A stretch of DNA of 64,000 nt, from contig NZ_JAHXDN010000001.1 of NCBI RefSeq assembly GCF_019375555.1, forward strand, positions 1,093,501 to 1,157,500, given 5' to 3'. Below the pieces are notes generated by a model. The model did no database searches and had not been told where the DNA came from. It saw nothing but the letters and a program-made list of their open reading frames with translations. The translations under genes were made by a program, and so were the position numbers. Origin of the DNA: Roseobacter insulae. Lineage in GTDB: Bacteria; Pseudomonadota; Alphaproteobacteria; Rhodobacterales; Rhodobacteraceae. Of the stretch, positions 39,401 through 47,499 are shown in pieces (within the stretch, counting starts at the first letter, position 1; each line of letters starts with the position of its first letter).

Positions 39401-39932
39401 GGTCATGGCAAAAGCTGAAAGCGGTCCGTTGAATGCGAAGCTGGCCGGTATCGTTGCCGGGCGACAGGAACGCAAATCAGCGCGCGGCAATCGGTTTGCG
39501 TTCTGCCAGATGTCCGATACCACGGGCGCTTACGAGGTTACGCTGTTTTCCGAGACCCTTGAGAAGTCGCGCGAACATCTGGAAACCGGTGCGAAGGTTG
39601 TTGTCGCGGTGGAGGCCACGCTGGAGGCCGATCAGCTGAAGCTCCTGGCCCGGTCCGTATCCCCCATTGATGCGGTGACTGCGGACGCGGGGGGCATGGG
39701 CCTCCGGGTCTTTGTGGACGCGCCCGAGGCCATTTCAGCAGTGGCCAGCGTTCTTGAAGGTGCCGCCGAGGCGGTCAAAAGCGCTGGGCGGGGTCCTGTC
39801 GAGTTTTGCCTGATGGATCCCAGTCTGCCGGGAGAAGTCGAGGTTGAACTCGGCCAGCAGTTCGTGGTGAACCCGCAGATCAAGGGCGCGATTAAATCGC
39901 TGAGCGGCGTGCTGGAGGTCGAAGACCTCTAA
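36432..39932 (+). CDS. dnaE: DNA polymerase III alpha subunit
   Basis: Replicative polymerase of 1166 residues. It has the N-terminal PHP domain (FIHLRSHSEYSLLEGA), the polymerase palm with the catalytic aspartates in PDFDIDFCMDRR, the fingers region KSHAAAYAVVSYQTAWLK, and a C-terminal OB-fold and tail. This is the main DnaE1 type, not the error-prone ImuC/DnaE2. The start at 36432 follows GGGTCGGAGC. Its last four bases overlap the convergent slyX gene. Confidence 0.96.
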   Translation: MSINPRFIHLRSHSEYSLLEGALRLKKLPELCRNADMPALALTDTNNMFAALEFSVAMSGAGVQPILGCQVDLTYVETRPGEKPRAPAAVVLLAQSETGYENLMKLNSCLYVDKGGALPQVTLDQLEAHAGDVICLTGGPDGPVGKLLQASQVPAAQALMDRLKAAFGDRLYVELQRHPGESGQPEAERLTERGFVEMAYDMDLPLVATNDVYFPNADMYEAHDALICIAEGAYVDQQQERRRLTAQHYFKSQSEMVTLFADLPEAVENTVEIAKRCAFQAYRRDPILPKFADNEIAELRRQAHDGLKNRLSVIPHATSVEEYEKRLDFELGIIEGMGFPGYFLIVADFIKWAKDEGIPVGPGRGSGAGSLVAYALTITDLDPLRYNLLFERFLNPERVSMPDFDIDFCMDRREEVIRYVQEKYGRDRVGQIITFGALLSKAAVRDIGRVLQMPYGQVDRLSKMIPVEGVKPVSIEKALADEPRLREEARNEEVVARLLEYGQQVEGLLRNASTHAAGVVIGDRPLDALVPLYQDPRSDMPATQFNMKWVEQAGLVKFDFLGLKTLTVIQNAVDQIKASGRHLHIAADGTELFDPPEGLSDDIGTIPLDDEASYKLYASAKTVAVFQVESSGMMDALKRMKPTCIEDIVALVALYRPGPMENIPTYCEVKNGLRKLESIHPLIDDILKETQGIIVYQEQVMQIAQVMAGYSLGGADLLRRAMGKKIAEEMAKERPKFEKGAMENGVDKKKATEVFDLLEKFANYGFNKSHAAAYAVVSYQTAWLKANHPVEFMAGVMNCDIHLTDKLAVYFEEVRKRLELPWVPPCVNRSDSTFKVVDGALVYALGALKNVGVEAMNLITEGRGDKPFATLFDLARRVDLKRVGKRPLEMLARSGAFDQLDSNRRRVFGALDALVGYSAAIHEQKASSQVSLFGEAGEDLPEPRLHPVDDWLPAERLAEEFKAVGFYLSGHPLDDYMGPLKRKGILTLDEVMAKAESGPLNAKLAGIVAGRQERKSARGNRFAFCQMSDTTGAYEVTLFSETLEKSREHLETGAKVVVAVEATLEADQLKLLARSVSPIDAVTADAGGMGLRVFVDAPEAISAVASVLEGAAEAVKSAGRGPVEFCLMDPSLPGEVEVELGQQFVVNPQIKGAIKSLSGVLEVEDL

Positions 39933-40123
39933 TAATGCGGCGGCCGTTCGTCACCAACCACGATTCCGCCTGATTGCTGCGCCTCGCGCTCCCCCTCGCG
40001 CTGCATCAGCATGTGGACACGGCGCGTCAGCGTCGCGATCTCCGTCTCCTGTCTGGCAACCACATCGGACAGGTCGTCGACCGTACGCGTGAGGTGCGCA
40101 ATCTGTTCTTCGAGCTTTTCCAC
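39929..40123 (-). CDS. slyX: SlyX family protein
   Basis: This 64-residue protein is an almost continuous coiled coil (LEEQIAHLTRTVDDLSDVVA) ending in RPPHY, the conserved SlyX tail. The start codon is GTG at 40123, supported by GAGGA seven bases upstream. The function of SlyX is not established. It is convergent with dnaE, overlapping by four bases. Confidence 0.85.
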   Translation of the reverse strand: MEKLEEQIAHLTRTVDDLSDVVARQETEIATLTRRVHMLMQREGEREAQQSGGIVVGDERPPHY

Positions 40124-40253
40124 GGTGATGTCCTCTTGTAGGCCCTGCGCCTAGCACGCGGCGCGCGCGCGATAAAGAGGGCGCTGCACCGCCTTGTCTG
40201 TAGCCGCCCCTTCCGCTAGACCGCGCGCGAACCCAAAAGCCAAAGGTAATTCC

Positions 40254-41807
40254 ATGGCCAAGCCCAAGAAGACACCCCGCCCCAAGGCCGAGACGCCCAA
40301 GGGTTTCCGCGATTATTTCGGTGCAGAGGTCACTCAGCGCGCCGAGATGCTGCGCCGGATTGCCGGGGTCTATCATCGGTATGGGTTCGATGCGCTGGAA
40401 AGCTCGGCGGTCGAAACGGTGGAGGCATTGGGCAAGTTCCTGCCCGACGTCGACCGCCCGAACGAGGGCGTCTTTGCCTGGCAGGAGGACGCGGAGGCCG
40501 ACAAGCCGGGCGACTGGCTGGCCCTGCGCTATGACCTGACAGCGCCCCTGGCGCGGGTCTATGCGCAGCATCAGAACGATCTGCCCAAGCCTTACCGCCG
40601 CTATGCGATGGGCCCGGTCTGGCGTAACGAAAAACCCGGCCCGGGGCGGTTTCGGCAGTTTTATCAATGCGATGCGGATACAGTTGGCGCGCCCTCCGTG
40701 GCGGCGGACGCGGAGATCTGCGCGATGCTGGCCGACTGCCTCGAAGAGGTCGGCATCCCGCGCGGCGACTACGTCATCCGCGTGAACAACCGCAAGGTGC
40801 TGAACGGCGTGCTTGACTTAGTGTTTGGATTTGACGCTGTTTCCGAAGACAAAATGCTGTCGGCGGTGTACGACTCGGAAACGCGAAAAGATGAAATCCT
40901 CCGGGCGATCGATAAGTTCGACAAGTTTGGAAGCGAAGGGGTTGCACTTCTCCTAACTGGTGGTCGCAAGGACGAATCTGGAGACTTCACCAAGGGGGTC
41001 GGATTAGACACTCACCAGGCTGATCTTGTGCTGTCTTTTCTTGAAAGCAGAGGTGCCTCGAACGCAGCCACAATAAGCAATCTCAAAAATCTTTTAGGAG
41101 GCGCAATTCGAGGCCTTGATGGCGTCTCTGAACTTGAGCACATCGTCCACTTGCTCGAAGCAGGCGAATACTTTGAAGATCGGATCGTCATCGACCCGTC
41201 CGTGGTACGCGGCCTTGGCTATTACACCGGCCCCGTCTACGAGGCGGAACTGACCTTCGACATTCAGGACGAGAAGGGTCGCACGCGCAACTTTGGCTCT
41301 GTTGCTGGCGGCGGGCGCTATGACGATCTGGTCAAGCGGTTCACCGGGCAGGAAGTGCCCGCAACCGGTATCTCCATCGGCGTAGACCGGCTGCTCGCCG
41401 CGCTGCATGCCAAGGGGCGGATGCAGACCCGGGAGGATGGCCCCGTGGTGGTGACCGTCATGGACCGTGACCGCATGGCCGACTATCAGGCCATGGTCGC
41501 GGAATTGCGGCAGGCGGGCATCCGGGCGGAGGTCTATCTTGGCAATCCCAGGAATTTTGGCAACCAGCTGAAATATGCGGACCGTCGGGGCAGCCCGGTG
41601 GCTGTGATCGAAGGCGGGGACGAGAAGGCGCGGGGGGTCATCCAGATCAAGGACCTGATCCTGGGCGCAAAAATCGCCGAAAGTGCCACGCTGGAAGAGT
41701 GGAAGGACCGCCCCAGCCAGTTTGAGGTCCCGTGCGATCAACTGGTTGCCAGGGTCCGCGACATTCTCAAGCAGCACGGCTTGGCGGGGGGCGAGGCTGG
41801 GCAATGA
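40254..41807 (+). CDS. hisS: Histidine--tRNA ligase, mosaic gene
   Basis: Class II synthetase of 517 residues that charges tRNA-His. Motif 2 ([27 protein letters not shown]), the histidine-specific [11 protein letters not shown] and motif 3 ([12 protein letters not shown]) are intact, so it should work. Positions about 40815-41190 have codon use unlike the flanks: CTA, TTA (twice), ATA, AGA, CGA (twice) and repeated GGA appear, while the flanks use GC-ending codons almost only. The join points fall in the variable domain between motifs 2 and 3. The start at 40254 follows AAAGG. It overlaps hisZ by four bases. Confidence 0.95.
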   Translation: MAKPKKTPRPKAETPKGFRDYFGAEVTQRAEMLRRIAGVYHRYGFDALESSAVETVEALGKFLPDVDRPNEGVFAWQEDAEADKPGDWLALRYDLTAPLARVYAQHQNDLPKPYRRYAMGPVWRNEKPGPGRFRQFYQCDADTVGAPSVAADAEICAMLADCLEEVGIPRGDYVIRVNNRKVLNGVLDLVFGFDAVSEDKMLSAVYDSETRKDEILRAIDKFDKFGSEGVALLLTGGRKDESGDFTKGVGLDTHQADLVLSFLESRGASNAATISNLKNLLGGAIRGLDGVSELEHIVHLLEAGEYFEDRIVIDPSVVRGLGYYTGPVYEAELTFDIQDEKGRTRNFGSVAGGGRYDDLVKRFTGQEVPATGISIGVDRLLAALHAKGRMQTREDGPVVVTVMDRDRMADYQAMVAELRQAGIRAEVYLGNPRNFGNQLKYADRRGSPVAVIEGGDEKARGVIQIKDLILGAKIAESATLEEWKDRPSQFEVPCDQLVARVRDILKQHGLAGGEAGQ

Positions 41808-42886
41808 TCACCCGCGCCAAAACGCTCGCGCGCGCGGCAGAGTTGCGTGGCGACTTTGAAGCCGCGGGCGCTGTCTCGGTCGAGACGCCGATCCTGCAGC
41901 CTGCGCGGACATTGCTTGACCTTTACGGCGAAGAAATTCGCGCCCGTGCCTACATCACCTCCGATGCGCTGCGCGGTGAACAGATGCTGCGCCCGGATTT
42001 CACTGTCCCCGTGGTGCAGATGCACATGGCCCACGGCGCGGAACCCGCGCGCTACACCTATTCGGGCGAGGTGTTCCGGCGTCAGGAACATGACCCGGAC
42101 CGGGCCAACGAATTCATTCAGGTTGGCTTTGAGGTGTTCGACCGCACGGACCCGGCCGCCGCCGATGCCGAAGTCTTCGCGCTGCTGGCGGAGGCGGTCG
42201 TGCATCTGAACCTGCGCGCCGCAACGGGTGATATCGGGATTTTGATGGCCGCCGTCAAAGGGTTGCGTACAACAGCGCCTCGCAAGGCAGCTCTCTTGCG
42301 GCACATATGGCGCCCCCGGCGGTTTCGCGCGCTTTTGGAGCGTTATGCCGGGCGTGTCCCGCTGACGGCGGAGCGCCGCAAACTGCTGGCAGGTGAGCTG
42401 CCGCTGCCGGATGTGCCGCTTGTCGGAAAGCGCAGCCAAAGCGAGATTGACAGGCGAATTGAAACCCTGCGGCAGGACGCGGCCGCGCCGCCGCTGTCGA
42501 CGGGGGAGGTTGAGCTGCTCGATGCGTTGCTGAGCGTCCGCGAGACCACGCCTTTCGCGCTGGAACGATTGCGTGACATCGCCGTCGATCTGCCGTCGAT
42601 TGCACGGGCTGTATCGGGGGCCGAAGCACGTGCCGAGGCGCTGGCTGATCGTGGTGTGGACGTGGAAGACCTGTCCTTCGAGACAAGCTTTGGCCGGACG
42701 TCGATGGAGTATTATGATGGCTTCGTTTTCGGCTTTTTCAGCGCCACGAGACCGGATCTGCCGGCCGTTGCCTCGGGAGGACGATATGATGCGCTGACCA
42801 GCCGATTGGGCGACGGCGGCGAAATACCTGCCGTGGGTGGCGTCCTGCGACCGGGCTTGATGCTGGAACTGGAGGCTTTGGGATGA
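41804..42886 (+). CDS. hisZ: ATP phosphoribosyltransferase regulatory subunit
   Basis: This 360-residue paralogue of histidyl-tRNA synthetase lacks charging activity and acts as the regulatory subunit of short-form HisG. The class II core is recognisable ([46 protein letters not shown]). It overlaps hisS upstream and hisG downstream by ATGA junctions, forming a tightly coupled hisS-hisZ-hisG unit. Confidence 0.93.
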   Translation: MITRAKTLARAAELRGDFEAAGAVSVETPILQPARTLLDLYGEEIRARAYITSDALRGEQMLRPDFTVPVVQMHMAHGAEPARYTYSGEVFRRQEHDPDRANEFIQVGFEVFDRTDPAAADAEVFALLAEAVVHLNLRAATGDIGILMAAVKGLRTTAPRKAALLRHIWRPRRFRALLERYAGRVPLTAERRKLLAGELPLPDVPLVGKRSQSEIDRRIETLRQDAAAPPLSTGEVELLDALLSVRETTPFALERLRDIAVDLPSIARAVSGAEARAEALADRGVDVEDLSFETSFGRTSMEYYDGFVFGFFSATRPDLPAVASGGRYDALTSRLGDGGEIPAVGGVLRPGLMLELEALG

Positions 42887-43575
42887 CGGTCAAACTGGGT
42901 GTCCCGTCCAAGGGCCGGTTGATGGAAAAGACGTTTGACTGGTTCAGACAACGCGGTGTCGTCTTAACCCGCACCGGGTCCGAACGCGAATATGCGGGCA
43001 CGGTGGACGGTATCGACGGCGTGGCGCTGGTTTTATTGTCCGCAGGTGAAATCCCGCGCGAGCTGGCAGCCGGCCGCATTCATTTCGGCGTGACGGGAAC
43101 CGACCTTGTGCAGGAGAAACTGCCTCTCTGGGAGCAGCAGCTGGAGTCTCTGCAAGAGCTGGGTTTTGGCCAAGCCGATCTGGTGATGGCGGTGCCGAAG
43201 GCCTGGGTCGATGTCGACACGCTCGACGATCTCGATGCGGTCGCAACGGCTTTCAGGTCAACACATGACATGCGGCTGCGGATCGCGACGAAGTATCACC
43301 GGCTTGTGCGTGAATACCTGCGCCACGGCGGCGTGGCGGATTACGCCTTGGTGGACAGCCAGGGCGCAACGGAGGGGACGGTCGCAAACGAAACGGCGGA
43401 GGCCATTGCGGATATCACCTCAAGCGGCGAGACGCTGCGGGCCAATCATCTCAAGGTGTTGTCGGACGACCCTATTTTACGTTCGCAGGCGACGCTGTGG
43501 CGCAGCCGCGTTGCGGATGTCGGGGACGCTGATCGCGTGGTGATCAAGAGCCTGATGACACAGCTGTCGCTGTGA
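42883..43575 (+). CDS. hisG: ATP phosphoribosyltransferase, short form
   Basis: First step of histidine synthesis. The 230-residue length marks the short form that needs HisZ, which is encoded just upstream. Typical segments are KLGVPSKGRLME at the start and LVDSQGATEGTVANE near the phosphoribosyl-binding site. The gene ends three bases before the convergent DUF1489 gene. Confidence 0.95.
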   Translation: MTVKLGVPSKGRLMEKTFDWFRQRGVVLTRTGSEREYAGTVDGIDGVALVLLSAGEIPRELAAGRIHFGVTGTDLVQEKLPLWEQQLESLQELGFGQADLVMAVPKAWVDVDTLDDLDAVATAFRSTHDMRLRIATKYHRLVREYLRHGGVADYALVDSQGATEGTVANETAEAIADITSSGETLRANHLKVLSDDPILRSQATLWRSRVADVGDADRVVIKSLMTQLSL

Positions 43576-43578
43576 GCG

Positions 43579-43998
43579 TCAGAGCACGCCGATTTCGGCC
43601 AGCGCGCGGTTAAGGTCCACCGGCAGCGGTTCTTCGGAGGCGCGGCCTTTCGGCAGGTCCGGCGGCGCATCGCCCACCGGCAGATACCGCCAGCCCTGAA
43701 ACGGGCGTTTGAGGCTGCTTTGTGTACGGATCACATCCGGATCGAGCACGATGGCGCAGCGGCGGATGCCATCGCCGCCTGTCACTTCGTCCAGTCTCAG
43801 GACCCGTTGGCGGCATTGCAGCATGCCTTTGACGACCCAGTAGATCGAGCCGCCGTTCAGAATTTCCGCCGCGCGTTTGGGCCACATTCGCGTGATGTGG
43901 CGTGGCAGCCCGTCCGGTCCCTGTGCCCGTTTGGTGGCTTGCCATGCGATCAGGCTGTCCACGCTTTCCGAGCCGACAGAGAGTTTGATCAGGTTCAC
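43579..43998 (-). CDS. DUF1489 family protein
   Basis: This 139-residue protein has the family segments HITRMWPKRAAEILNGGSIYWVVKG and RPFQGWRYLPVGDAPPDL. The function is unknown; the family is widespread in alphaproteobacteria. I set the start at the GTG at 43998 (VNLIKLSVG matches the conserved N-terminus). A TTATCCACA sequence on the other strand covers its ribosome binding site (GTGGATAAG). It diverges from nrdJ. Confidence 0.82.
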   Translation of the reverse strand: MNLIKLSVGSESVDSLIAWQATKRAQGPDGLPRHITRMWPKRAAEILNGGSIYWVVKGMLQCRQRVLRLDEVTGGDGIRRCAIVLDPDVIRTQSSLKRPFQGWRYLPVGDAPPDLPKGRASEEPLPVDLNRALAEIGVL

Positions 43999-44133
43999 GG
44001 ACTTATCCACAGGGTTTCCCACGCCTACATACACAGAATCTCGAAATCATAGCATATATCGTAGTACAATTGCCCAAAGCTTCAATGGGTGGTAGATTGG
44101 CGATCTGATGATCGCCAGCAAGGAATCGACGCC

Positions 44134-46428
44134 ATGACGCGTTTTGCCGCCCCCATCGCCGAACAGATATGGGATATGAAGTACCGTTTCAAAGAGGCCG
44201 ACGGCACGCCGAAGGATGTGACGGTTGAGGATACGTGGCGACGCATCGCGCGCGATCTGGCCAAGGTCGAGCAGGAGCCGGAGGTCTGGGAAGACCACTT
44301 TTACGCGGCGCTGGAGGATTTTAAATACCTGCCTGCAGGTCGGATCACCGCCGGGGCCGGGACCGCGCGGTCGGTCACCTTGTTCAATTGCTTCGTGATG
44401 GGCACGATACCAGACAGCATGGGCGGCATCTTCGAAATGCTTAAGGAGGCGGCCCTGACGATGCAGCAGGGCGGCGGCATCGGCTATGATTTTTCGACCA
44501 TCCGGCCCAAGGGGGCGGATGTCCATGGTGTTGCGGCGGATGCCTCGGGGCCCCTGAGCTTCATGGACGTATGGGACGCCATGTGCCGGACCATCATGTC
44601 GGCAGGATCGCGCCGCGGCGCGATGATGGCGACCATGCGCTGTGATCACCCCGACGTAGAGGATTTCATCGCGGCCAAATCTGATCCGGCGCGCCTGCGG
44701 ATGTTCAACATGTCCGTTCTGATCACCGATCCCTTCATGGAAGCGGTCAAGGCGGATGCGCCTTGGGACCTGGAGTTCGATGGCAAGGTTTATCGTACGG
44801 TGCAGGCCGTGGATCTGTGGAACCGGATCATGCAGGCCACTTACGATTACGCCGAGCCCGGGGTGATTTTCATTGACCGGATCAATGCCGCGAACAACCT
44901 GAACTACTGCGAGACGATTGCGGCGACCAACCCCTGTGGTGAGCAGCCATTGCCGCCCTATGGCGCGTGCCTTCTGGGGTCCATCAACCTTGCGCGTCTT
45001 GTAACTGAACCGTTCGAGGATGCTGCCGTACTGGATGAAGACGCATTGCAGGAGCTGGTCGCGACGGCCGTGCGGATGATGGACAATGTCGTCGATGTGT
45101 CGAGGTTTCCCCTGGACCCGCAGGCAGGTGAAGCGCAGGCAAAGCGCCGGATAGGGCTTGGAGTGACCGGACTGGCGGATGCGCTTTTGATGGTCGGCTT
45201 GCGATATGGTTCCGACGAGGCGGCGCGTCAGACGCAAGACTGGTTGCGCCGGATCGCCCGCGCCGCGTATCTGGCGTCGGTGCAATTGGCGAAGGAAAAA
45301 GGCGCGTTTCCGCTTTTTGATGCGGAGGCCTATCTTGCCTCTGGTACCATGCAGGCCATGGACGATGACTTAAGGGACGCCGTGCGCAAACACGGCATTC
45401 GCAATGCATTGCTGACATCCATCGCGCCTACAGGCACGATCAGCCTTTATGCCGGGAACGTGTCTTCCGGGATCGAGCCGGTTTTTGCCTATGCCTACAC
45501 CCGCAAGGTTCTTCAGAAAGACGGATCGCGCACCGAAGAAGAAGTGGTGGATTACGCGGTCAACCTCTGGCGCGAGAAGTTTGGCGAGGCCGCTTTGCCA
45601 GATCATTTCGTCAATGCGCAAACACTTGCGCCCGCGGATCACGTCAAGATGCAGGCAGCGGCCCAGAAGTGGGTCGACAGTTCGATTTCGAAAACAATCA
45701 ACTGTCCGGAAGACATCAGTTTTGACGCCTTCAAGGATGTCTACATGCAGGCCTGGGACACGGGGTGCAAAGGGTGCACGACGTATCGTCCCAATGCGGT
45801 GACGGGCTCCGTGCTGAGTGTCGCCGAGGAGAAACCCGCAGGCGACGCACCCGAGGTCATCACCTCGTCAGATGTCGAGCCTGCCACACCGCATGGCGAT
45901 GTCATTTACATGTCGGAACCGCTGGACCGACCAAGCGAACTGGAGGGCAACACGTACAAGGTCAAATGGCCAGACAGTGAGCATGCACTCTATATCACGA
46001 TCAATGATATCGTGCTGGGCGGGCACAGGCGGCCGTTCGAGGTGTTCATCAATTCCAAGAATATGGAACACTTTGCCTGGACCGTGGCGCTGACCCGGAT
46101 GATATCGGCGGTTTTCCGGCGCGGGGGGGATGTGTCTTTTGTCGTTGAAGAGTTGAAAGCAGTGTTTGATCCGCGCGGTGGCGCCTGGATGCAGGGGAAA
46201 TATATTCCATCCATCCTTGCCGCGATTGGCGGCGTGATAGAACAGCATATGATTGCGACCGGTTTCATCGCAGGGGAAGGTATGGGCCTGAAGTCGGACC
46301 CGCAGGCGCAGGTTGTGGGTCTCGATACATCTCGCGGGCAAGCCTGCAGCAGTTGTGGCCAATATGATCTGCGTATGGTCGAGGGATGCATGACCTGCGG
46401 CAGTTGCGGCTATTCCAAGTGTGGTTAG
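44134..46428 (+). CDS. nrdJ: Adenosylcobalamin-dependent ribonucleoside-diphosphate reductase (class II)
   Basis: Makes deoxyribonucleotides with adenosylcobalamin as the radical source, so it needs B12 but not oxygen. The 764-residue protein has the active-site cysteine region NPCGEQPLPPYGACLLGSIN, the glycine-rich SRRGAMMATMRCDHPD, the barrel motif IAPTGTISLYAGN and a C-terminal Cys-rich tail (CSSCGQYDLRMVEGCMTCGSCGYSKCG) for thiol exchange. The start at 44134 follows AAGGAATCG. No B12 riboswitch is evident in the short upstream gap. It is the last core gene before the accessory island. Confidence 0.95.
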   Translation: MTRFAAPIAEQIWDMKYRFKEADGTPKDVTVEDTWRRIARDLAKVEQEPEVWEDHFYAALEDFKYLPAGRITAGAGTARSVTLFNCFVMGTIPDSMGGIFEMLKEAALTMQQGGGIGYDFSTIRPKGADVHGVAADASGPLSFMDVWDAMCRTIMSAGSRRGAMMATMRCDHPDVEDFIAAKSDPARLRMFNMSVLITDPFMEAVKADAPWDLEFDGKVYRTVQAVDLWNRIMQATYDYAEPGVIFIDRINAANNLNYCETIAATNPCGEQPLPPYGACLLGSINLARLVTEPFEDAAVLDEDALQELVATAVRMMDNVVDVSRFPLDPQAGEAQAKRRIGLGVTGLADALLMVGLRYGSDEAARQTQDWLRRIARAAYLASVQLAKEKGAFPLFDAEAYLASGTMQAMDDDLRDAVRKHGIRNALLTSIAPTGTISLYAGNVSSGIEPVFAYAYTRKVLQKDGSRTEEEVVDYAVNLWREKFGEAALPDHFVNAQTLAPADHVKMQAAAQKWVDSSISKTINCPEDISFDAFKDVYMQAWDTGCKGCTTYRPNAVTGSVLSVAEEKPAGDAPEVITSSDVEPATPHGDVIYMSEPLDRPSELEGNTYKVKWPDSEHALYITINDIVLGGHRRPFEVFINSKNMEHFAWTVALTRMISAVFRRGGDVSFVVEELKAVFDPRGGAWMQGKYIPSILAAIGGVIEQHMIATGFIAGEGMGLKSDPQAQVVGLDTSRGQACSSCGQYDLRMVEGCMTCGSCGYSKCG

Positions 46429-46798
46429 GCAGTGTAAAAGCTAACTTCTTGCTGTGAAATGACCCGTAAATCTTCCATTTCGTTGTAACTCGTGTGCATT
46501 CCCTTCACATCGCACGTGTATTTACCAGATTTTGGGAGCACAAGTAGGGCAAAGTCTTGGAGCAGCTGCGGGTCGTTACAGCGCATCACCGTTCTTAGAT
46601 TTTGATGTGCCCTCAAACGAGAACGCATCGAGCACTAGACTAAGGTACTCGGCCCACTGGGGTCGCAACTTCAGGTGTGCCGGTGTTCACTTCATTCAGC
46701 ATTACGTGACCAAATTTTTGCTCGATTTTTGTTGTCACTATTGTCTGCAGCCTGCGAGGCGCCAGATAATCTCGGCGTTTTTCTACTCCGCAACATCG
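46429..46798. other. Decayed AT-richer stretch after nrdJ
   Basis: No intact gene is visible. A minus-strand frame ending at 46425 encodes about 67 residues (ending QQEVSFYTA) that I cannot place. Short frames upstream of it on the same strand are broken by stops. Together with the XRE and IS remnants to the right, it marks the worn left edge of the accessory island. Confidence 0.5.
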
Positions 46799-47055
46799 TT
46801 ACTTATCAGTATCTAAAAATTTCTCGTCCGGCGACACGGCATCAGCGACGACCCTCAAGAAGTGTTCTGGTGACGTGGTCAATGCCCGGGCCAATGTCAC
46901 CAACTCTGGAACGTCAATGCGTCGCTGTTTGGTCTAAATTCTAGTAACGAAAGACTGGTTGCTCTTTAATCCTTCAGCCAATGTTGCCTGGGAGAAGCCC
47001 TGTTCCTTGTGGGAAGATATAAGTGCGGCGATCAGCGCAAGATGCCCCGACGAGC
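46799..47055 (-). pseudogene. XRE family helix-turn-helix regulator, broken
   Basis: On the minus strand the frame reads HLALIAALISSHKEQGFSQ, then TLAEGLKSNQSFVTRI, a TAG stop (46936-46934), and then TKQRRIDVPELVTLARALTT to a natural stop at 46799. This is the usual XRE layout (helix-turn-helix, then QRRIDVxELxxLARAL). The TAG stands where relatives have glutamate (SFVTRIE), so a single G-to-T change explains it. The 5' end is cut off by the IS3 remnant. Confidence 0.75.
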
Positions 47056-47394
47056 GGAGAGATGTCTGACGTCAGCGCCTGTTGGTCCAACTAGGCCGCG
47101 TTGATAAGAGTGGGTTTGTTGCTCATCGTAAACACCCGGGAGTGGACGATGAGAAAGACAACGAAGAGCCCTGGCGAGAAGGTCGTCTTCGCTGGCAGGG
47201 TGCGATCCATAGTACCGGCTGCCCCGGCTGATCCCGAGCAGATCGGCCCGACGCGTGAAGCTCAGATTGCGGGGTCGATCCTTCAATTCTTTGCGCTCGG
47301 CAGCAGACCGGCCTTGTCGAGTGCCCCGCCTAAAGAGCCAATTTTCCAGCATCAATTGGCCAATCTTCGCGTGCAATGATTTCACGTCGATCTC
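47056..47394 (-). pseudogene. IS3 family transposase remnant
   Basis: The minus-strand frame contains EIDVKSLHAKIGQLMLEN, the end of an IS3 OrfA, followed by a damaged link and FTRRADLLGISRGSRYY, the start of an IS3 OrfB (usual form: RQAxLLGISRxSxYY). After that the frame loses similarity. Only about 110 codons remain and no terminal repeats are evident, so the element is dead. It abuts the 5' end of the broken XRE gene and lies 105 bp from the EF-Tu gene. Confidence 0.75.
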
Positions 47395-47499
47395 GGATAC
47401 CGTCGAGGCCTTGGGACGATAGCACAAGACAATTTCGGTCACACTGGAAAGGTAGCCATGGCCCGGAGCAAACAGGGCCATGGCCTTCATTTCAGACTT

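Noticed and set aside
44035-44133. AT-rich ATAGCATATATCGTAG upstream of nrdJ as an NrdR box
   Set aside because: It matches the NrdR consensus poorly and there is no second box at the usual spacing.
46425-46628. Minus-strand frame of 67 codons overlapping the nrdJ stop
   Set aside because: No similarity recognised, no ribosome binding site, and it lies in a decayed stretch; kept only as part of the gap description.
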